Shown here piece by piece: positions 19,676 through 28,580 of a stretch of DNA of 64,000 nt. The notes under the pieces were generated by a model, which saw only the letters and a program-made list of their open reading frames with translations, was not told the origin of the DNA and made no database searches. Position numbers and translations under genes: made by a program. Numbering within the stretch: position 1 is the first letter of the stretch; every line of letters starts with the position of its first letter. This DNA comes from Oceanobacter sp. 1_MG-2023 (GTDB taxonomy: Bacteria; Pseudomonadota; Gammaproteobacteria; Pseudomonadales; Oceanobacteraceae), in contig NZ_JAUYWA010000009.1 in the NCBI RefSeq assembly GCF_030689025.1, forward strand, positions 62,001 through 126,000, written 5' to 3'.

Positions 19676-20824
19676 ATGACGCAGTTGAACAGTCCAAAGC
19701 CAGTCGGTGAGCTTGTTGCTGCTCTCCGTGAGAATTGCGATTTGGATTTTACGAATGCCCGAGCCATGCCGCCAGAGGTGTACACATCTGCGCAATTTAC
19801 CGATCTGGAACAGAACAATATTTTCCGTAAGCAATGGTTGTGCGTTGGCCACGTATCGCGCTTGCCGAATGTCGGGGATTACCTGACGAGTACTATTGGC
19901 GATCAACCAGTCGTGGTGCTGCGTGACAATAACGAGCACATACGTGCGCTCTCTAATGTGTGCCTGCACCGTATGTCCGAGCTGTTGCAAGGCACAGGCA
20001 ACGTCAGCTCAATTGTATGTCCCTACCATGCCTGGGGCTACAACCTTGAAGGGCAACTACGGGGAGCCCCGCAGATGAACCAGCAAAATGGTTTCTGCAA
20101 AAGTCACTATCAGTTGCCCGCTGTGCGTTGCGAAGAATGGCAAGGCTGGATCTACATCACCCTGAATGAAGCACTGCCACCGGTCAAGGAGCAGCTCGCA
20201 GCGCTGGCCGATTTGGTTGGACACTACCATATGGAAGGTTATGTCGAGGCGTTCCACGAAGAGCACGTCTGGGACTGCAACTGGAAAATTCTGGCTGAAA
20301 ACTTCATGGAAAGTTACCACTTGCCCATTGTGCACAAGGCGACCGTGGGACCACATACACGCCTGAGTGAAGTGGAATGCCCTCCTGGACACCCGACGTT
20401 CAATTATCACTGGTTTACCAAGGAAGCGACCCTGGCAATCGGTAATGCCCATCCCGACAACCACCACCTCGAAGGCCATTGGCGCAAGACATCGGCGTTA
20501 ATCTCTATCTATCCAAGCCATCTGATTACCCTGACGCCGGGATATTTCTGGTATCTGGTGTTGCAACCCCGCGGCGCTGATCAGGTAAGCATAAGCTTTG
20601 GCGGCGGCATGGCACCGGAATACATCGATGATCCCAAAGCCGCCGAGTATCTGAGCGCTCTGAAAGACATGCTGGATGTGGTCAATGCCGAAGATCGCAC
20701 AGGGGTTGAAGCGGTAATGCGTGGGGTTCGCGCACCGCTGGCCAAGGCCGGACAACTGAGTCATCTGGAGCGTCCGCTCTATGATTTCGCCCGCTATATT
20801 AGCGAGCAGGTGGGCAGCGCATGA
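19676..20824 (+). CDS. Rieske non-heme iron oxygenase, alpha subunit (bridging-Glu type)
   Basis: 382 residues; AAGGAG precedes the ATG. The Rieske 2Fe-2S centre is C96-x-H98 with C115-x2-H118 (CLHR and CPYH). The mononuclear iron ligands read as H215 and H220 in ESYHLPIVH, with Asp340 in NAEDRTGVEAVMRG as third ligand. The residue linking the two centres between subunits is Glu212, not the Asp of ring-hydroxylating dioxygenases. Glu here is known from quaternary-ammonium oxygenases such as CntA and GbcA. Activity is probably oxygenation or N-demethylation of a methylated amine, with electrons from the reductase at the end of the cluster. The stop overlaps the next start (ATGA). Confidence 0.8.
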   Translation: MTQLNSPKPVGELVAALRENCDLDFTNARAMPPEVYTSAQFTDLEQNNIFRKQWLCVGHVSRLPNVGDYLTSTIGDQPVVVLRDNNEHIRALSNVCLHRMSELLQGTGNVSSIVCPYHAWGYNLEGQLRGAPQMNQQNGFCKSHYQLPAVRCEEWQGWIYITLNEALPPVKEQLAALADLVGHYHMEGYVEAFHEEHVWDCNWKILAENFMESYHLPIVHKATVGPHTRLSEVECPPGHPTFNYHWFTKEATLAIGNAHPDNHHLEGHWRKTSALISIYPSHLITLTPGYFWYLVLQPRGADQVSISFGGGMAPEYIDDPKAAEYLSALKDMLDVVNAEDRTGVEAVMRGVRAPLAKAGQLSHLERPLYDFARYISEQVGSA

Positions 20825-21975
20825 GTGTAGCAATGAACCATGCCGACCAGCCTCAGGATTCACAAGCCTTTATCAATCTGAGCGATGTCTGCAAGTCATA
20901 CGACGGCAGAGACTATGTGGTGTATGACCTGAATCTGACCATCAACAAGGGCGAGTTTGTCTCACTGTTGGGGCCATCAGGCTCCGGCAAGACCACCACC
21001 CTGATGATGCTGGCCGGGTTCGAAACGCCGAGCCAGGGCGAGATACGTATGGGGGGCAAACGTCTGGATGATCTGCCGCCTTATAACCGCGATATCGGTA
21101 TGGTTTTCCAGAACTACGCCTTGTTCCCTCATATGACGATTGCGGAAAACGTAGGTTTTGCCCTGTCGGTACGCAAGGTCGGACGCGAGCAGATCAAAAC
21201 CCGGGTCAAACAGGCACTCGATATGGTGGAGCTGTCCCATGTGGCGAACCGCCGCCCGTCGCAGCTCTCCGGTGGCCAGCAGCAGCGGGTTGCACTGGCC
21301 AGGGCACTGGTGTTCGAGCCCAGTCTGGTCTTGATGGATGAACCCCTGGGAGCGCTGGACAAGCGCCTGCGCGAACAAATGCAGTACGAAATAATGCGTT
21401 TGCACCGTGAGTTGGGGCTCACCACCGTCTATGTGACACACGATCAATCCGAAGCATTAACCATGTCCGATCGTGTTGCCGTGTTCTTCGATGGTCGTAT
21501 CCAGCAAATTGCGCCGGCCCATGAATTATATGAGTCCCCACACAATGCCTTCGTTGCCAACTTCGTTGGTGAAAATAACGGGCTCGATGGCCGGATTACT
21601 GAGATCGATCACGCCACAGCCACTTTGACGTTATCAAACGGCACAAAAATTCGTGGTGGCGTCAGCCAGAACCTGCGACAGGACACACCGGGAATGCTGT
21701 TTCTTCGCCCGGAGCAAGTTCGCATCGCGGATGGCGACCTCAATCTCGGCAACCGCGTGCAAGGACTGGTGGAAGATATCGTCTACTGCGGTGATCACCA
21801 TCGTGTTCATCTGCGTCTGAGTGAGTCGGATCGACTACTGTGTAAGCTCCCCAATAGTCGGGAACATTGCCTGCCAATTGCCGGAAGTACAGTGAACGTC
21901 ACCTGGCGAATCGATGATTGCAAGGTTTTATCCCCATTGCTTGCGTCTCATCAAAGCACCTCCTCTCCCTGTTAA
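20821..21975 (+). CDS. ABC importer ATPase, PotA type
   Basis: 384 residues. Walker A GPSGSGKTTTLMML, Q-loop QNYALFPHMT, signature LSGGQQQR, Walker B LVLMDEPLGALD and switch His in THDQSEAL are intact. A TOBE-type regulatory domain covers about residues 250-370. It belongs to the polyamine/opine/phosphonate (POPT) importer class. Its ATG overlaps the oxygenase stop, tying uptake to the oxygenase in one operon. The substrate cannot be told from the ATPase. Confidence 0.9.
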   Translation: MSVAMNHADQPQDSQAFINLSDVCKSYDGRDYVVYDLNLTINKGEFVSLLGPSGSGKTTTLMMLAGFETPSQGEIRMGGKRLDDLPPYNRDIGMVFQNYALFPHMTIAENVGFALSVRKVGREQIKTRVKQALDMVELSHVANRRPSQLSGGQQQRVALARALVFEPSLVLMDEPLGALDKRLREQMQYEIMRLHRELGLTTVYVTHDQSEALTMSDRVAVFFDGRIQQIAPAHELYESPHNAFVANFVGENNGLDGRITEIDHATATLTLSNGTKIRGGVSQNLRQDTPGMLFLRPEQVRIADGDLNLGNRVQGLVEDIVYCGDHHRVHLRLSESDRLLCKLPNSREHCLPIAGSTVNVTWRIDDCKVLSPLLASHQSTSSPC

Positions 21976-21998
21976 CCCTAACTGATAGAAGGACTGAT

Positions 21999-23054
21999 AT
22001 GAAAACCATGCCCAAAACCAATTTCCTGGCAGGCGCTTCAATGCTAGCCACTTTACTCGCTGCCGGGCCTCTCCATGCAGAGACAACGTTATCGGTGGTC
22101 ACGTACGGTGGTGCCTTTGAGAACGCTGTGCAAGAAGCCTATTTAAAGCCTTATGCAAAAGCGACAGGAACTGAATTCAGTCTTGAAGCCTATGACGGCG
22201 GCTTGGCCAAGCTGGCTGCAATGGTTCAGGCCAATAATACCAGCTGGGATCTTATTGATCTGGAGTCCAACGACGCCGTTGCCGGCTGCGATGAAGGACT
22301 GCTGATGCCACTGGATGAATCCATTCTGGGAGACACCAGTGATTTTATTCCCGGCTCCATTGGCGACTGTGCCGTTGCCAGCATGATCTGGTCGACCGTA
22401 TTTGCCTATGACAAAGAGGCGCTGGCCACTGGCCCCACTCTGATCAGCGACTTCTTTGACACGGACAAATTCCCTGGCAAACGTGGCTTGCGCAAAAGCC
22501 CCAAAGGCACGCTGGAATGGGCTCTGCTGGCTGATGGCGTCAGTAAAGACAAGGTCTACGACGTCCTGGCAACCAAAAAAGGGCTGGACCGTGCATTCCG
22601 TCAACTCGATGCCATCAAGCAGGATATCATCTGGTGGGAATCCGGCGCACAAGCTCCTCAACTGCTTGCCGATGGCGCGGTTGTGATGACGCAAGCCTAT
22701 AACGGCCGTATTCATGATTCCGTGAAAAACGATGGCAGTGCCTTTGTCACGGTCTGGGACGGACAGATCTACGATTATGAATGGTGGGGTGTACCGGCTG
22801 GTGCCCCGAATGCTGAAGAGGCATTTGAGTTCATCGCCTATGCATCTCGCGCGGATGTCACCTCCCAGCTCTCCCGTTACATCTCTTACGCGCCGCCGCG
22901 CAAAAATGCTTTGCCATTGATTGAGAAGGATATTCTCGAAGACCTGCCAACGGCTGATGCCAACTTCAAGAATGCAGTCCAGATTGATGTGGATTTCTGG
23001 GTCGATAACTTTGACGTCATCAACAAGCGCTTCCAGGTGTGGCTAGCTCGCTGA
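21999..23054 (+). CDS. Periplasmic substrate-binding protein, PotD type
   Basis: 351 residues; AGAAGGA precedes the ATG at 21999. The signal peptide FLAGASMLATLLAAGPLHA is cleaved before ETTLSVVTYGG. The mature protein follows the PotD/AfuA layout, with VTYGGAFENAVQEAYLKPY near the N-terminus and IWWESGAQAPQLLADG in the middle. Aromatic and acidic residues (WWES, YDYEWWGVP) could form a cage for a cationic amine, as in polyamine and betaine receptors; this is inference. It delivers substrate to the two permeases that follow. Confidence 0.88.
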   Translation: MKTMPKTNFLAGASMLATLLAAGPLHAETTLSVVTYGGAFENAVQEAYLKPYAKATGTEFSLEAYDGGLAKLAAMVQANNTSWDLIDLESNDAVAGCDEGLLMPLDESILGDTSDFIPGSIGDCAVASMIWSTVFAYDKEALATGPTLISDFFDTDKFPGKRGLRKSPKGTLEWALLADGVSKDKVYDVLATKKGLDRAFRQLDAIKQDIIWWESGAQAPQLLADGAVVMTQAYNGRIHDSVKNDGSAFVTVWDGQIYDYEWWGVPAGAPNAEEAFEFIAYASRADVTSQLSRYISYAPPRKNALPLIEKDILEDLPTADANFKNAVQIDVDFWVDNFDVINKRFQVWLAR

Positions 23055-23117
23055 CAGACCTCGGCTGGCCACCAATCGGTGGCCAGCACCGATGCTTGCA
23101 TTATCCCGGAGTTCCGT

Positions 23118-24386
23118 ATGAATGAGACTATACCCACGCCAGAGGGTGGCCTGGCTGCACCCGACGCATTGAATGATGCCGAACGGCTTCAGGCGTATCG
23201 CCGAGTAAAACGGCAGGAATCACGCAAAGCCTTATTGCTGGCCGCCCCTCTGCTGCTGTTTTTATTGATTACCTTTATTGCTCCTATCGGCACTCTGCTT
23301 CTGCGCAGCGTACAAAATCCAGAAGTGCCGCTGGCGCTGCCAGAGGCCACCAAGCTGTTACAGCATTGGGATGAGGCCGCAATGCCTGACGCTGATATTT
23401 ATGCCGCGATGGCACAGGACCTGGTGCAGGCCAGCAAACAGGGGAAGCTGGGGCGGGTTGCCCGACGCATGAATTTTTACAACCCGGCCATGCGCAGTTT
23501 GCTGTTGAAAACAGCACGAAAACTGAAACGGGATTCACGCGATGATCTTCAGGCAGCGTTACTGGCCAGCGATTCCCGCTGGGGTGACAAGGAAATCTGG
23601 CGCGTACTCAAGCGTGCCGGACAATCCCCGACCCCTGATTACCTGCTCAATGCGGTAGACAGCTATGTCGACAAGACCGGGAGTGTGGCCAGTCTGCCGC
23701 CAGAAGAGTCGGTCTACCTCGCCGCCTTCTCCCGGACCATCTGGATCAGTACCAGCGTGACCCTGCTGTGCCTGCTGCTGGCATACCCAGTGGCCTGGTT
23801 ATTGGCGAATTTGCCCGCACGTCAAGGCCGCAAGCTGATGCTGCTGGTCATCATCCCTTTCTGGACATCGCTACTGGTACGCACCACCGCCTGGTATGTA
23901 TTGCTGCAACCCAATGGCGTAATCAATAGCCTGCTCAGTGGTCTCGGACTGGTAAGCCAGCCCATACCGCTGGTCTTCAACCGTACCGGCGTGTTGATTG
24001 GCATGACGCATATTATGTTGCCGTTCATGATATTGGCCATTTATTCGGTCATGAAAGGCATATCACCCGTCTATTTACGGGCTGCCCAGTCGTTGGGTGC
24101 CAAGCCACTGACCGCCTTTATCCGGGTCTACGTACCACAAACCCTTGCCGGTGTCGGTGCCGGCTGCTTTCTGGTGTTTGTTCTATCCTTGGGCTACTAC
24201 ATCACGCCAGCGCTACTCGGTGGCGCAGGTGATGAAATGATCAGCCAGCTGATTTCGATACAGACGAACCAGCAGCTGAACTGGGGCCTGGCTGGAGCAT
24301 TATCGGCTTACCTGGTGATTTTCACCGCCATCTTTTACTTCATTTTTAATCGCCTGGTCGGTATTGACCGCCTGCGCTTCGGCTAA
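23118..24386 (+). CDS. ABC permease, PotB type, with a large periplasmic insertion
   Basis: 422 residues from MNETIPTPEGG, whose ATG follows a CGGAG site. TM1 is about 38-62 and the remaining five helices run from about 205 to 415. The EAA loop reads RAAQSLGAKPLTAFIRVYVP. Between TM1 and TM2 there is an insertion of about 140 residues (65-205), mostly helical and charged, where E. coli PotB has a short loop. It should lie in the periplasm facing the binding protein. It pairs with the next permease. Confidence 0.88.
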   Translation: MNETIPTPEGGLAAPDALNDAERLQAYRRVKRQESRKALLLAAPLLLFLLITFIAPIGTLLLRSVQNPEVPLALPEATKLLQHWDEAAMPDADIYAAMAQDLVQASKQGKLGRVARRMNFYNPAMRSLLLKTARKLKRDSRDDLQAALLASDSRWGDKEIWRVLKRAGQSPTPDYLLNAVDSYVDKTGSVASLPPEESVYLAAFSRTIWISTSVTLLCLLLAYPVAWLLANLPARQGRKLMLLVIIPFWTSLLVRTTAWYVLLQPNGVINSLLSGLGLVSQPIPLVFNRTGVLIGMTHIMLPFMILAIYSVMKGISPVYLRAAQSLGAKPLTAFIRVYVPQTLAGVGAGCFLVFVLSLGYYITPALLGGAGDEMISQLISIQTNQQLNWGLAGALSAYLVIFTAIFYFIFNRLVGIDRLRFG

Positions 24387-24398
24387 CCGGAGAAATTT

Positions 24399-25214
24399 AT
24401 GAAATCTCATTACTGGTCGCGCCTTGAGCGCTGGAGTGCACGCTGGGTTCGAGTGCACACAGCAGTGGTGCTGTTTTTCCTGATCGCACCGATCCTGATC
24501 ATCATCCCTTTGTCGTTCAATACCAGCACCTACTTTTCCTATCCGATGGATGGTGTATCGCTGCGCTGGTACCAGGCTGCCCTGTTTGACGATCAATGGC
24601 AGCGGGCCTTGCTGAACAGCCTGGGGATTGGCTTTGCCTCCACACTGCTGGCCACCATACTGGGGACACTGGCAGCACTGGGGCTGACCCGGCCCGGATT
24701 CCCCTTGCGCGGGTTAATCATGCCGCTACTGATCTCGCCGATGATTATTCCCATTGTGGTGGTGGCCGCCGGCTTCTACTACATTTTTGCGCCGTTCGGC
24801 CTGGTGGATTCGTATCTGGGTGTAATTCTCGCTCATACCGTACTGGGCACGCCGTTTGTGGTGATTACCGTGTGTGCCGGCTTGCAGTCGTTCGACCACA
24901 GCCTGACCCGCGCCGCCAGTGGCCTTGGTGCCACACCCTGGGTCTGTTTTCGCCGCGTCACCCTGCCATTGATTACCCCCTCCGTTGCCACCGGAGCCAT
25001 CTTTGCATTTGCCACCTCATTTGATGAGGTGATCGTCGTGCTGTTTATCGGCGGTGCCGAACAACGCACCGTGCCACGCCAGATGTGGAGCGGCATCCGC
25101 GACCAGATTGACCCGTCAATCCTCGCGGTTGCCACATTGCTCATCCTCTTTGTTCTGGCGCTGTACGGCTGTGCCAGCTGGCTGAGCAATCGTCACCGGA
25201 ACGAGATGCCGTAA
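24399..25214 (+). CDS. ABC permease, PotC type
   Basis: 271 residues with six predicted helices, standard PotC length. TM1 is VVLFFLIAPILIIIPLSF and the EAA loop reads RAASGLGATPWVCFRRVTLP. It starts 12 bp after the first permease with GGAG at a good distance. With the ATPase and binding protein it completes an importer. Confidence 0.9.
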   Translation: MKSHYWSRLERWSARWVRVHTAVVLFFLIAPILIIIPLSFNTSTYFSYPMDGVSLRWYQAALFDDQWQRALLNSLGIGFASTLLATILGTLAALGLTRPGFPLRGLIMPLLISPMIIPIVVVAAGFYYIFAPFGLVDSYLGVILAHTVLGTPFVVITVCAGLQSFDHSLTRAASGLGATPWVCFRRVTLPLITPSVATGAIFAFATSFDEVIVVLFIGGAEQRTVPRQMWSGIRDQIDPSILAVATLLILFVLALYGCASWLSNRHRNEMP

Positions 25215-25252
25215 GAAAACCTGAAACCATGATCAGAACCAAGGAGCAAACT

Positions 25253-26044
25253 GTGAACAAGACATTACGTGAGGATTTTGCCCGTGATGGCGCCGTGGTC
25301 ATTCGCGGGCTATTCAAAGACTGGATTGAACCGCTGCGGGAAGCGGTCGATTACAACCTGGCGCACCCAGGGCCTTTCTTCAAGAACTACACGCCAGACC
25401 AGAGCAAAGGGCGCTTCATCGCAGACTACTGTAATTGGGCAAATAACCCGGGCTATCGCCAATTTGTACAGGAAGGACCAGCAGCAAGTGTAGCCCAGCA
25501 GGTCATGGGATCGAAGCAGGTACGGATTTTCCATGAACACGTGCTTATCAAGGAGGCGGGCAATACCAAACTGACCCCTTGGCACCACGATGAGCCATAT
25601 TACTGTACCAAAGCCGATCAAACCGTCAGCATCTGGTTGCCTCTTGACCCGGTACCACGCAGCTCCAGTGTTGAATTTGTTGCTGGCTCCCATCGCTGGG
25701 GCAAGCTGTTTCGTCCGCGCAAGTTTACCGGGGTGGATTATGACCATAAGGCAACCAACCTCGAAGTCATGCCCGATATTGAAGCCAACAAGGACGACTA
25801 CACGATTCTGGGCTGGGATCTGGAGCCTGGTGACGCAATCGCGTTTGACTACCTGACGGTACACGGTGCGCCGGGTAACGCATCCAGAGACACGTCACGA
25901 CGCGTTATTTCCACCCGCTGGCTCGGCGACAACGCCTGTTATGTCGACCGCGGAGGTGAAACCTCACCCCCCTTTCCAGAGCTGATCGGCCGCCTGAAAA
26001 ACGGTGATCCTCTGCCAGAGGACGAGTTCCCTTTTATCCTCTAA
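25253..26044 (+). CDS. PhyH-family Fe(II)/2-oxoglutarate dioxygenase
   Basis: 263 residues. I chose the GTG at 25253 because AAGGAG lies six bases upstream; the ATG at 25229 lacks a site. The iron triad is H111-x-D113 (TPWHHDEPYY) and His204 (LTVHGAPGN), with Arg216 (SRRVISTRW) placed to bind 2-oxoglutarate. Family members hydroxylate small molecules, for example ectoine by EctD. Position between the importer and the reductase suggests it acts on the same imported compound, before or after the Rieske step. This is inference. Confidence 0.82.
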   Translation: MNKTLREDFARDGAVVIRGLFKDWIEPLREAVDYNLAHPGPFFKNYTPDQSKGRFIADYCNWANNPGYRQFVQEGPAASVAQQVMGSKQVRIFHEHVLIKEAGNTKLTPWHHDEPYYCTKADQTVSIWLPLDPVPRSSSVEFVAGSHRWGKLFRPRKFTGVDYDHKATNLEVMPDIEANKDDYTILGWDLEPGDAIAFDYLTVHGAPGNASRDTSRRVISTRWLGDNACYVDRGGETSPPFPELIGRLKNGDPLPEDEFPFIL

Positions 26045-26060
26045 AACCCTGGCTGGTATC

Positions 26061-26105
26061 GCAGGAGACACGGTAGCCACAACCACCGGGGATACCGTCT
26101 CCTGC
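26061..26105 (+). promoter_or_regulatory. Intercistronic hairpin between the dioxygenase and reductase genes
   Basis: GCAGGAGAC-(AC)-GGTA pairs with TACCGTCTCCTGC, a 13-bp stem with a two-base bulge and a loop of about 17 bases. No T-run follows. It starts 16 bp past the dioxygenase stop and may set relative expression or protect the upstream mRNA end. Confidence 0.5.
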
Positions 26106-26156
26106 AAGGGAGGAACTGACACCCCGGGCCAGAGACTGGCCCACTTCAATCTTTAA

Positions 26157-27125
26157 ATGAGAAAACCGATGGCTGATAAAAATATAGTCGCACTGGTGCA
26201 TGGGATTCGTTATGAAGCACAAGGGATAATCAGTATTGAACTGCGCCCTTTGGCTGATGCTGTCTTCCCTTCATTTGAGCCGGGAGCGCATATTGATCTG
26301 CACTTGCCTTGCGGTATTAACCGCAGCTATTCCTTGCTGGGTTCACCGCACACTCTGGATCGCTATGTGGTCGCGGTATTGAGAGACCAGAACAGTCGCG
26401 GTGGTTCAGCGTGGATCCATGACAAGTTGCGGGTCGGTACTGAGCTGGTGATATCAGCGCCACGTAATCACTTTCCGGTGGATGCATCAGCGCAGAAAAA
26501 TGTACTGCTTGCAGGCGGCATTGGCATAACGCCTATCTTTTGTATGTACCGGGAGCTGCTTCTGAAGGGGAGTTCCCCAGTGCTGATATATTGCGCACGG
26601 TCGCGGGCAGAAGCAGCCATGCTGGACGAAATCACGGCTCTGGGTGGCAAGGTTTATTATCATTTCGACGATGAGTCCGGCTCCACTCCAGACCTTCAGG
26701 CGCTCTTGCGCGGATATGATAAAGACAGCCATTTTTACGGTTGCGGCCCGGTAGCCATGCTGGATGCCTTTCACGCTGCCTGTGAGCAACTGGGCTATGA
26801 GTTTGTTCATATCGAACGCTTCACAGCAGCAGAGATAGCAGCGTCAGCGGATGCTCGGACAAGTTATGAGGTTGAACTGGCCCAATCCGGCCAAACGTTG
26901 CAGATCCAGGCTGGAGAAAATTTGCTGAATCGCCTTCTGGATGCTGGCGTTGATGTTGGTTTTGCCTGTCAGGAAGGGCTCTGTGGTTCCTGTGAAGTGA
27001 CCGTTATCGACGGCGAAGTGGATCATCGTGACAGTGTTTTGTCACCCAGCGAACAGTCAACAAATACCACCATGATGGTCTGTGTCTCGGGCTGCAAGAG
27101 TGCCAAATTAACGCTCGATCTCTAA
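26157..27125 (+). CDS. Oxygenase reductase: FMN/NAD(P)H/2Fe-2S (VanB/PDR type)
   Basis: 322 residues from the first ATG; a second ATG at 26169 (MADKN) is equally plausible. Order: flavin domain with RSYSL (about 60), nucleotide-binding domain with GGIGITP (about 125) and YGCGPVAML, then a C-terminal plant-type ferredoxin with CQEGLCGSC and a final Cys in CVSGC. This is the phthalate-dioxygenase-reductase layout shared by VanB and CntB. It passes electrons from NAD(P)H to the Rieske centre of the oxygenase at 19676. A hairpin follows at 27134-27162. Confidence 0.88.
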   Translation: MRKPMADKNIVALVHGIRYEAQGIISIELRPLADAVFPSFEPGAHIDLHLPCGINRSYSLLGSPHTLDRYVVAVLRDQNSRGGSAWIHDKLRVGTELVISAPRNHFPVDASAQKNVLLAGGIGITPIFCMYRELLLKGSSPVLIYCARSRAEAAMLDEITALGGKVYYHFDDESGSTPDLQALLRGYDKDSHFYGCGPVAMLDAFHAACEQLGYEFVHIERFTAAEIAASADARTSYEVELAQSGQTLQIQAGENLLNRLLDAGVDVGFACQEGLCGSCEVTVIDGEVDHRDSVLSPSEQSTNTTMMVCVSGCKSAKLTLDL

Positions 27126-27133
27126 AAATATCA

Positions 27134-27162
27134 GGCGGACATCTTTTTTGTGTTTGTCCGCC
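27134..27162 (+). terminator. Hairpin ending the Rieske/ABC cluster
   Basis: GGCGGACA pairs with TGTCCGCC; the loop itself holds a T-run but none follows the stem. It starts nine bases past the reductase stop and is the likely end of the cluster transcript. Confidence 0.6.
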
Positions 27163-27327
27163 AGATCATTGCTGTACCCAACATCATGACGATCTCCAAC
27201 AGAGCATCGACAGCCAATCTCTGGAAGTGCTGTTCAACCAGCTTACCTTTCCTTGTAAAACACCTTGCCTGCCCTGCTCACTCTGCTGTTTGTGCTTGCG
27301 CCGATCAGGAATCAGCACAGTGCCAAC

Positions 27328-27354
27328 CCCTACAATAACGCTCCCTACAATAAC
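27328..27354. repeat. Two direct copies of CCCTACAATAAC
   Basis: The 12-bp unit occurs at 27328 and 27343 (period 15 bp), just across the 3' end of moeA. Significance unknown. Confidence 0.4.
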
Positions 27355-28580
27355 AGCCCATCAAACAGCTCAATACGGACAGGTTGGCCTTTCTCCAGAC
27401 TGGAGCTATCGCCATCCAGCAAAATATACGCGTTGGCTGCCGACATGGTACTTAGCAGTGCAGATCCCTGACGTGCCAATGGTGTGACTTGCAGCACTCC
27501 GTCTTCGGTCGTTGAGACTACGGCACGCTGAAACTCCAACCGCCCCGGACGACGGTGTAACCCACAGGTCAGACGAGCGCGCAGGGCAAGCCGTGGTGGA
27601 GTATTGTCTCCTGCCAATGTTGTTAATATCGGCACCACCAGCTGATCAAACGTCACCATGGTCGATACCGGATTGCCCGGCAAACCGGCAAACCAGCTGT
27701 TTGGCAAACGACCGAAGGCAAACGGTTTGCCCGGTTTGATGGCCAGTTTCCATAATCCCATCTGGCCCAGTTCATCCAGCACCTGCTTGCTGAAATCCGC
27801 TTCCCCCACTGAGACGCCGCCAGAAGCAATGACCAGATCCGCCTGACTGTCGGCATTCTGATAGGCTTGCCGTAATGCCTGCGGGTCATCCGCGATAATG
27901 CCGAAATGAATGACGGTGCAGCCCAACCGTACCAGCAAGGCGGCCAGTACCTGGCTGTTGGACTCATAAATCTGCCCGGTTTGTAACGACTGCCCCGGTG
28001 TCACCAGTTCATTACCGGTGGCCATAATGGCAACTCGTACCCGACGGCGTACCACTACCTGGTCAATACCAAGACTGGCCAGCAATCCGATGTCAGCCGC
28101 CCGTAAACGCCGACCCGCGGCCAGAACGATATCACCAACAGCCACTTCTTCTCCGCGCCGCCGAATATTGGCTGATGGTTTGACCGCCGCCAGAAAGCGC
28201 ACCTTGCCGTCGTCATCCAGTTCGGCATCTTCTTGCATGATGACGGTATTGGCGCCTTCCGGCAGCATCGCGCCGGTCATGATACGCGCGCATTCTCCGG
28301 GTAATATCGGTTGGGTTGTGGCATCTCCCGCCAGAATACGCTGGTTAACGTCCAGCCAATCAAATTCGGTCAGATCCTCTACCCGCACGGCATAACCGTC
28401 CATGGCGGAGTTATCGGTCGGTGGCAAGTCCAGACAGCTTTGCACATCGGCAGCCAATATGCGGCCGTCAGCCTGGGACAGTGGCACCCACTCTTCTTCG
28501 GTCAGAGGCGTCAGCGACGACAGGATTTGTTCCAGAGCCTCATCCAGGCTTTGCAGGCCCGGGGCATCACAAGAAGCCAT
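27345..28580 (-). CDS. moeA: Molybdopterin molybdenumtransferase
   Basis: 411 residues from MASCDAPGLQSL, with AAGGAGG six bases before the ATG. MoeA motifs are complete: DNSAMDGYAV, ATGNELV, ASGGVSVGEADF, KPGKPFAFG and FAGLPGNPVST. The enzyme inserts molybdate into adenylylated molybdopterin to finish molybdenum cofactor. Its start overlaps the stop of the FAH-family gene (TAATG), so the two are coupled. No other mo- genes are in the window. Confidence 0.93.
   Translation of the reverse strand: MASCDAPGLQSLDEALEQILSSLTPLTEEEWVPLSQADGRILAADVQSCLDLPPTDNSAMDGYAVRVEDLTEFDWLDVNQRILAGDATTQPILPGECARIMTGAMLPEGANTVIMQEDAELDDDGKVRFLAAVKPSANIRRRGEEVAVGDIVLAAGRRLRAADIGLLASLGIDQVVVRRRVRVAIMATGNELVTPGQSLQTGQIYESNSQVLAALLVRLGCTVIHFGIIADDPQALRQAYQNADSQADLVIASGGVSVGEADFSKQVLDELGQMGLWKLAIKPGKPFAFGRLPNSWFAGLPGNPVSTMVTFDQLVVPILTTLAGDNTPPRLALRARLTCGLHRRPGRLEFQRAVVSTTEDGVLQVTPLARQGSALLSTMSAANAYILLDGDSSSLEKGQPVRIELFDGLLL

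Noticed and set aside
19426-19710. Possible small gene in the AT-rich gap after ssb
   Set aside because: No ribosome site, composition typical of non-coding AT-rich DNA, and it overlaps the well-supported start of the Rieske oxygenase.
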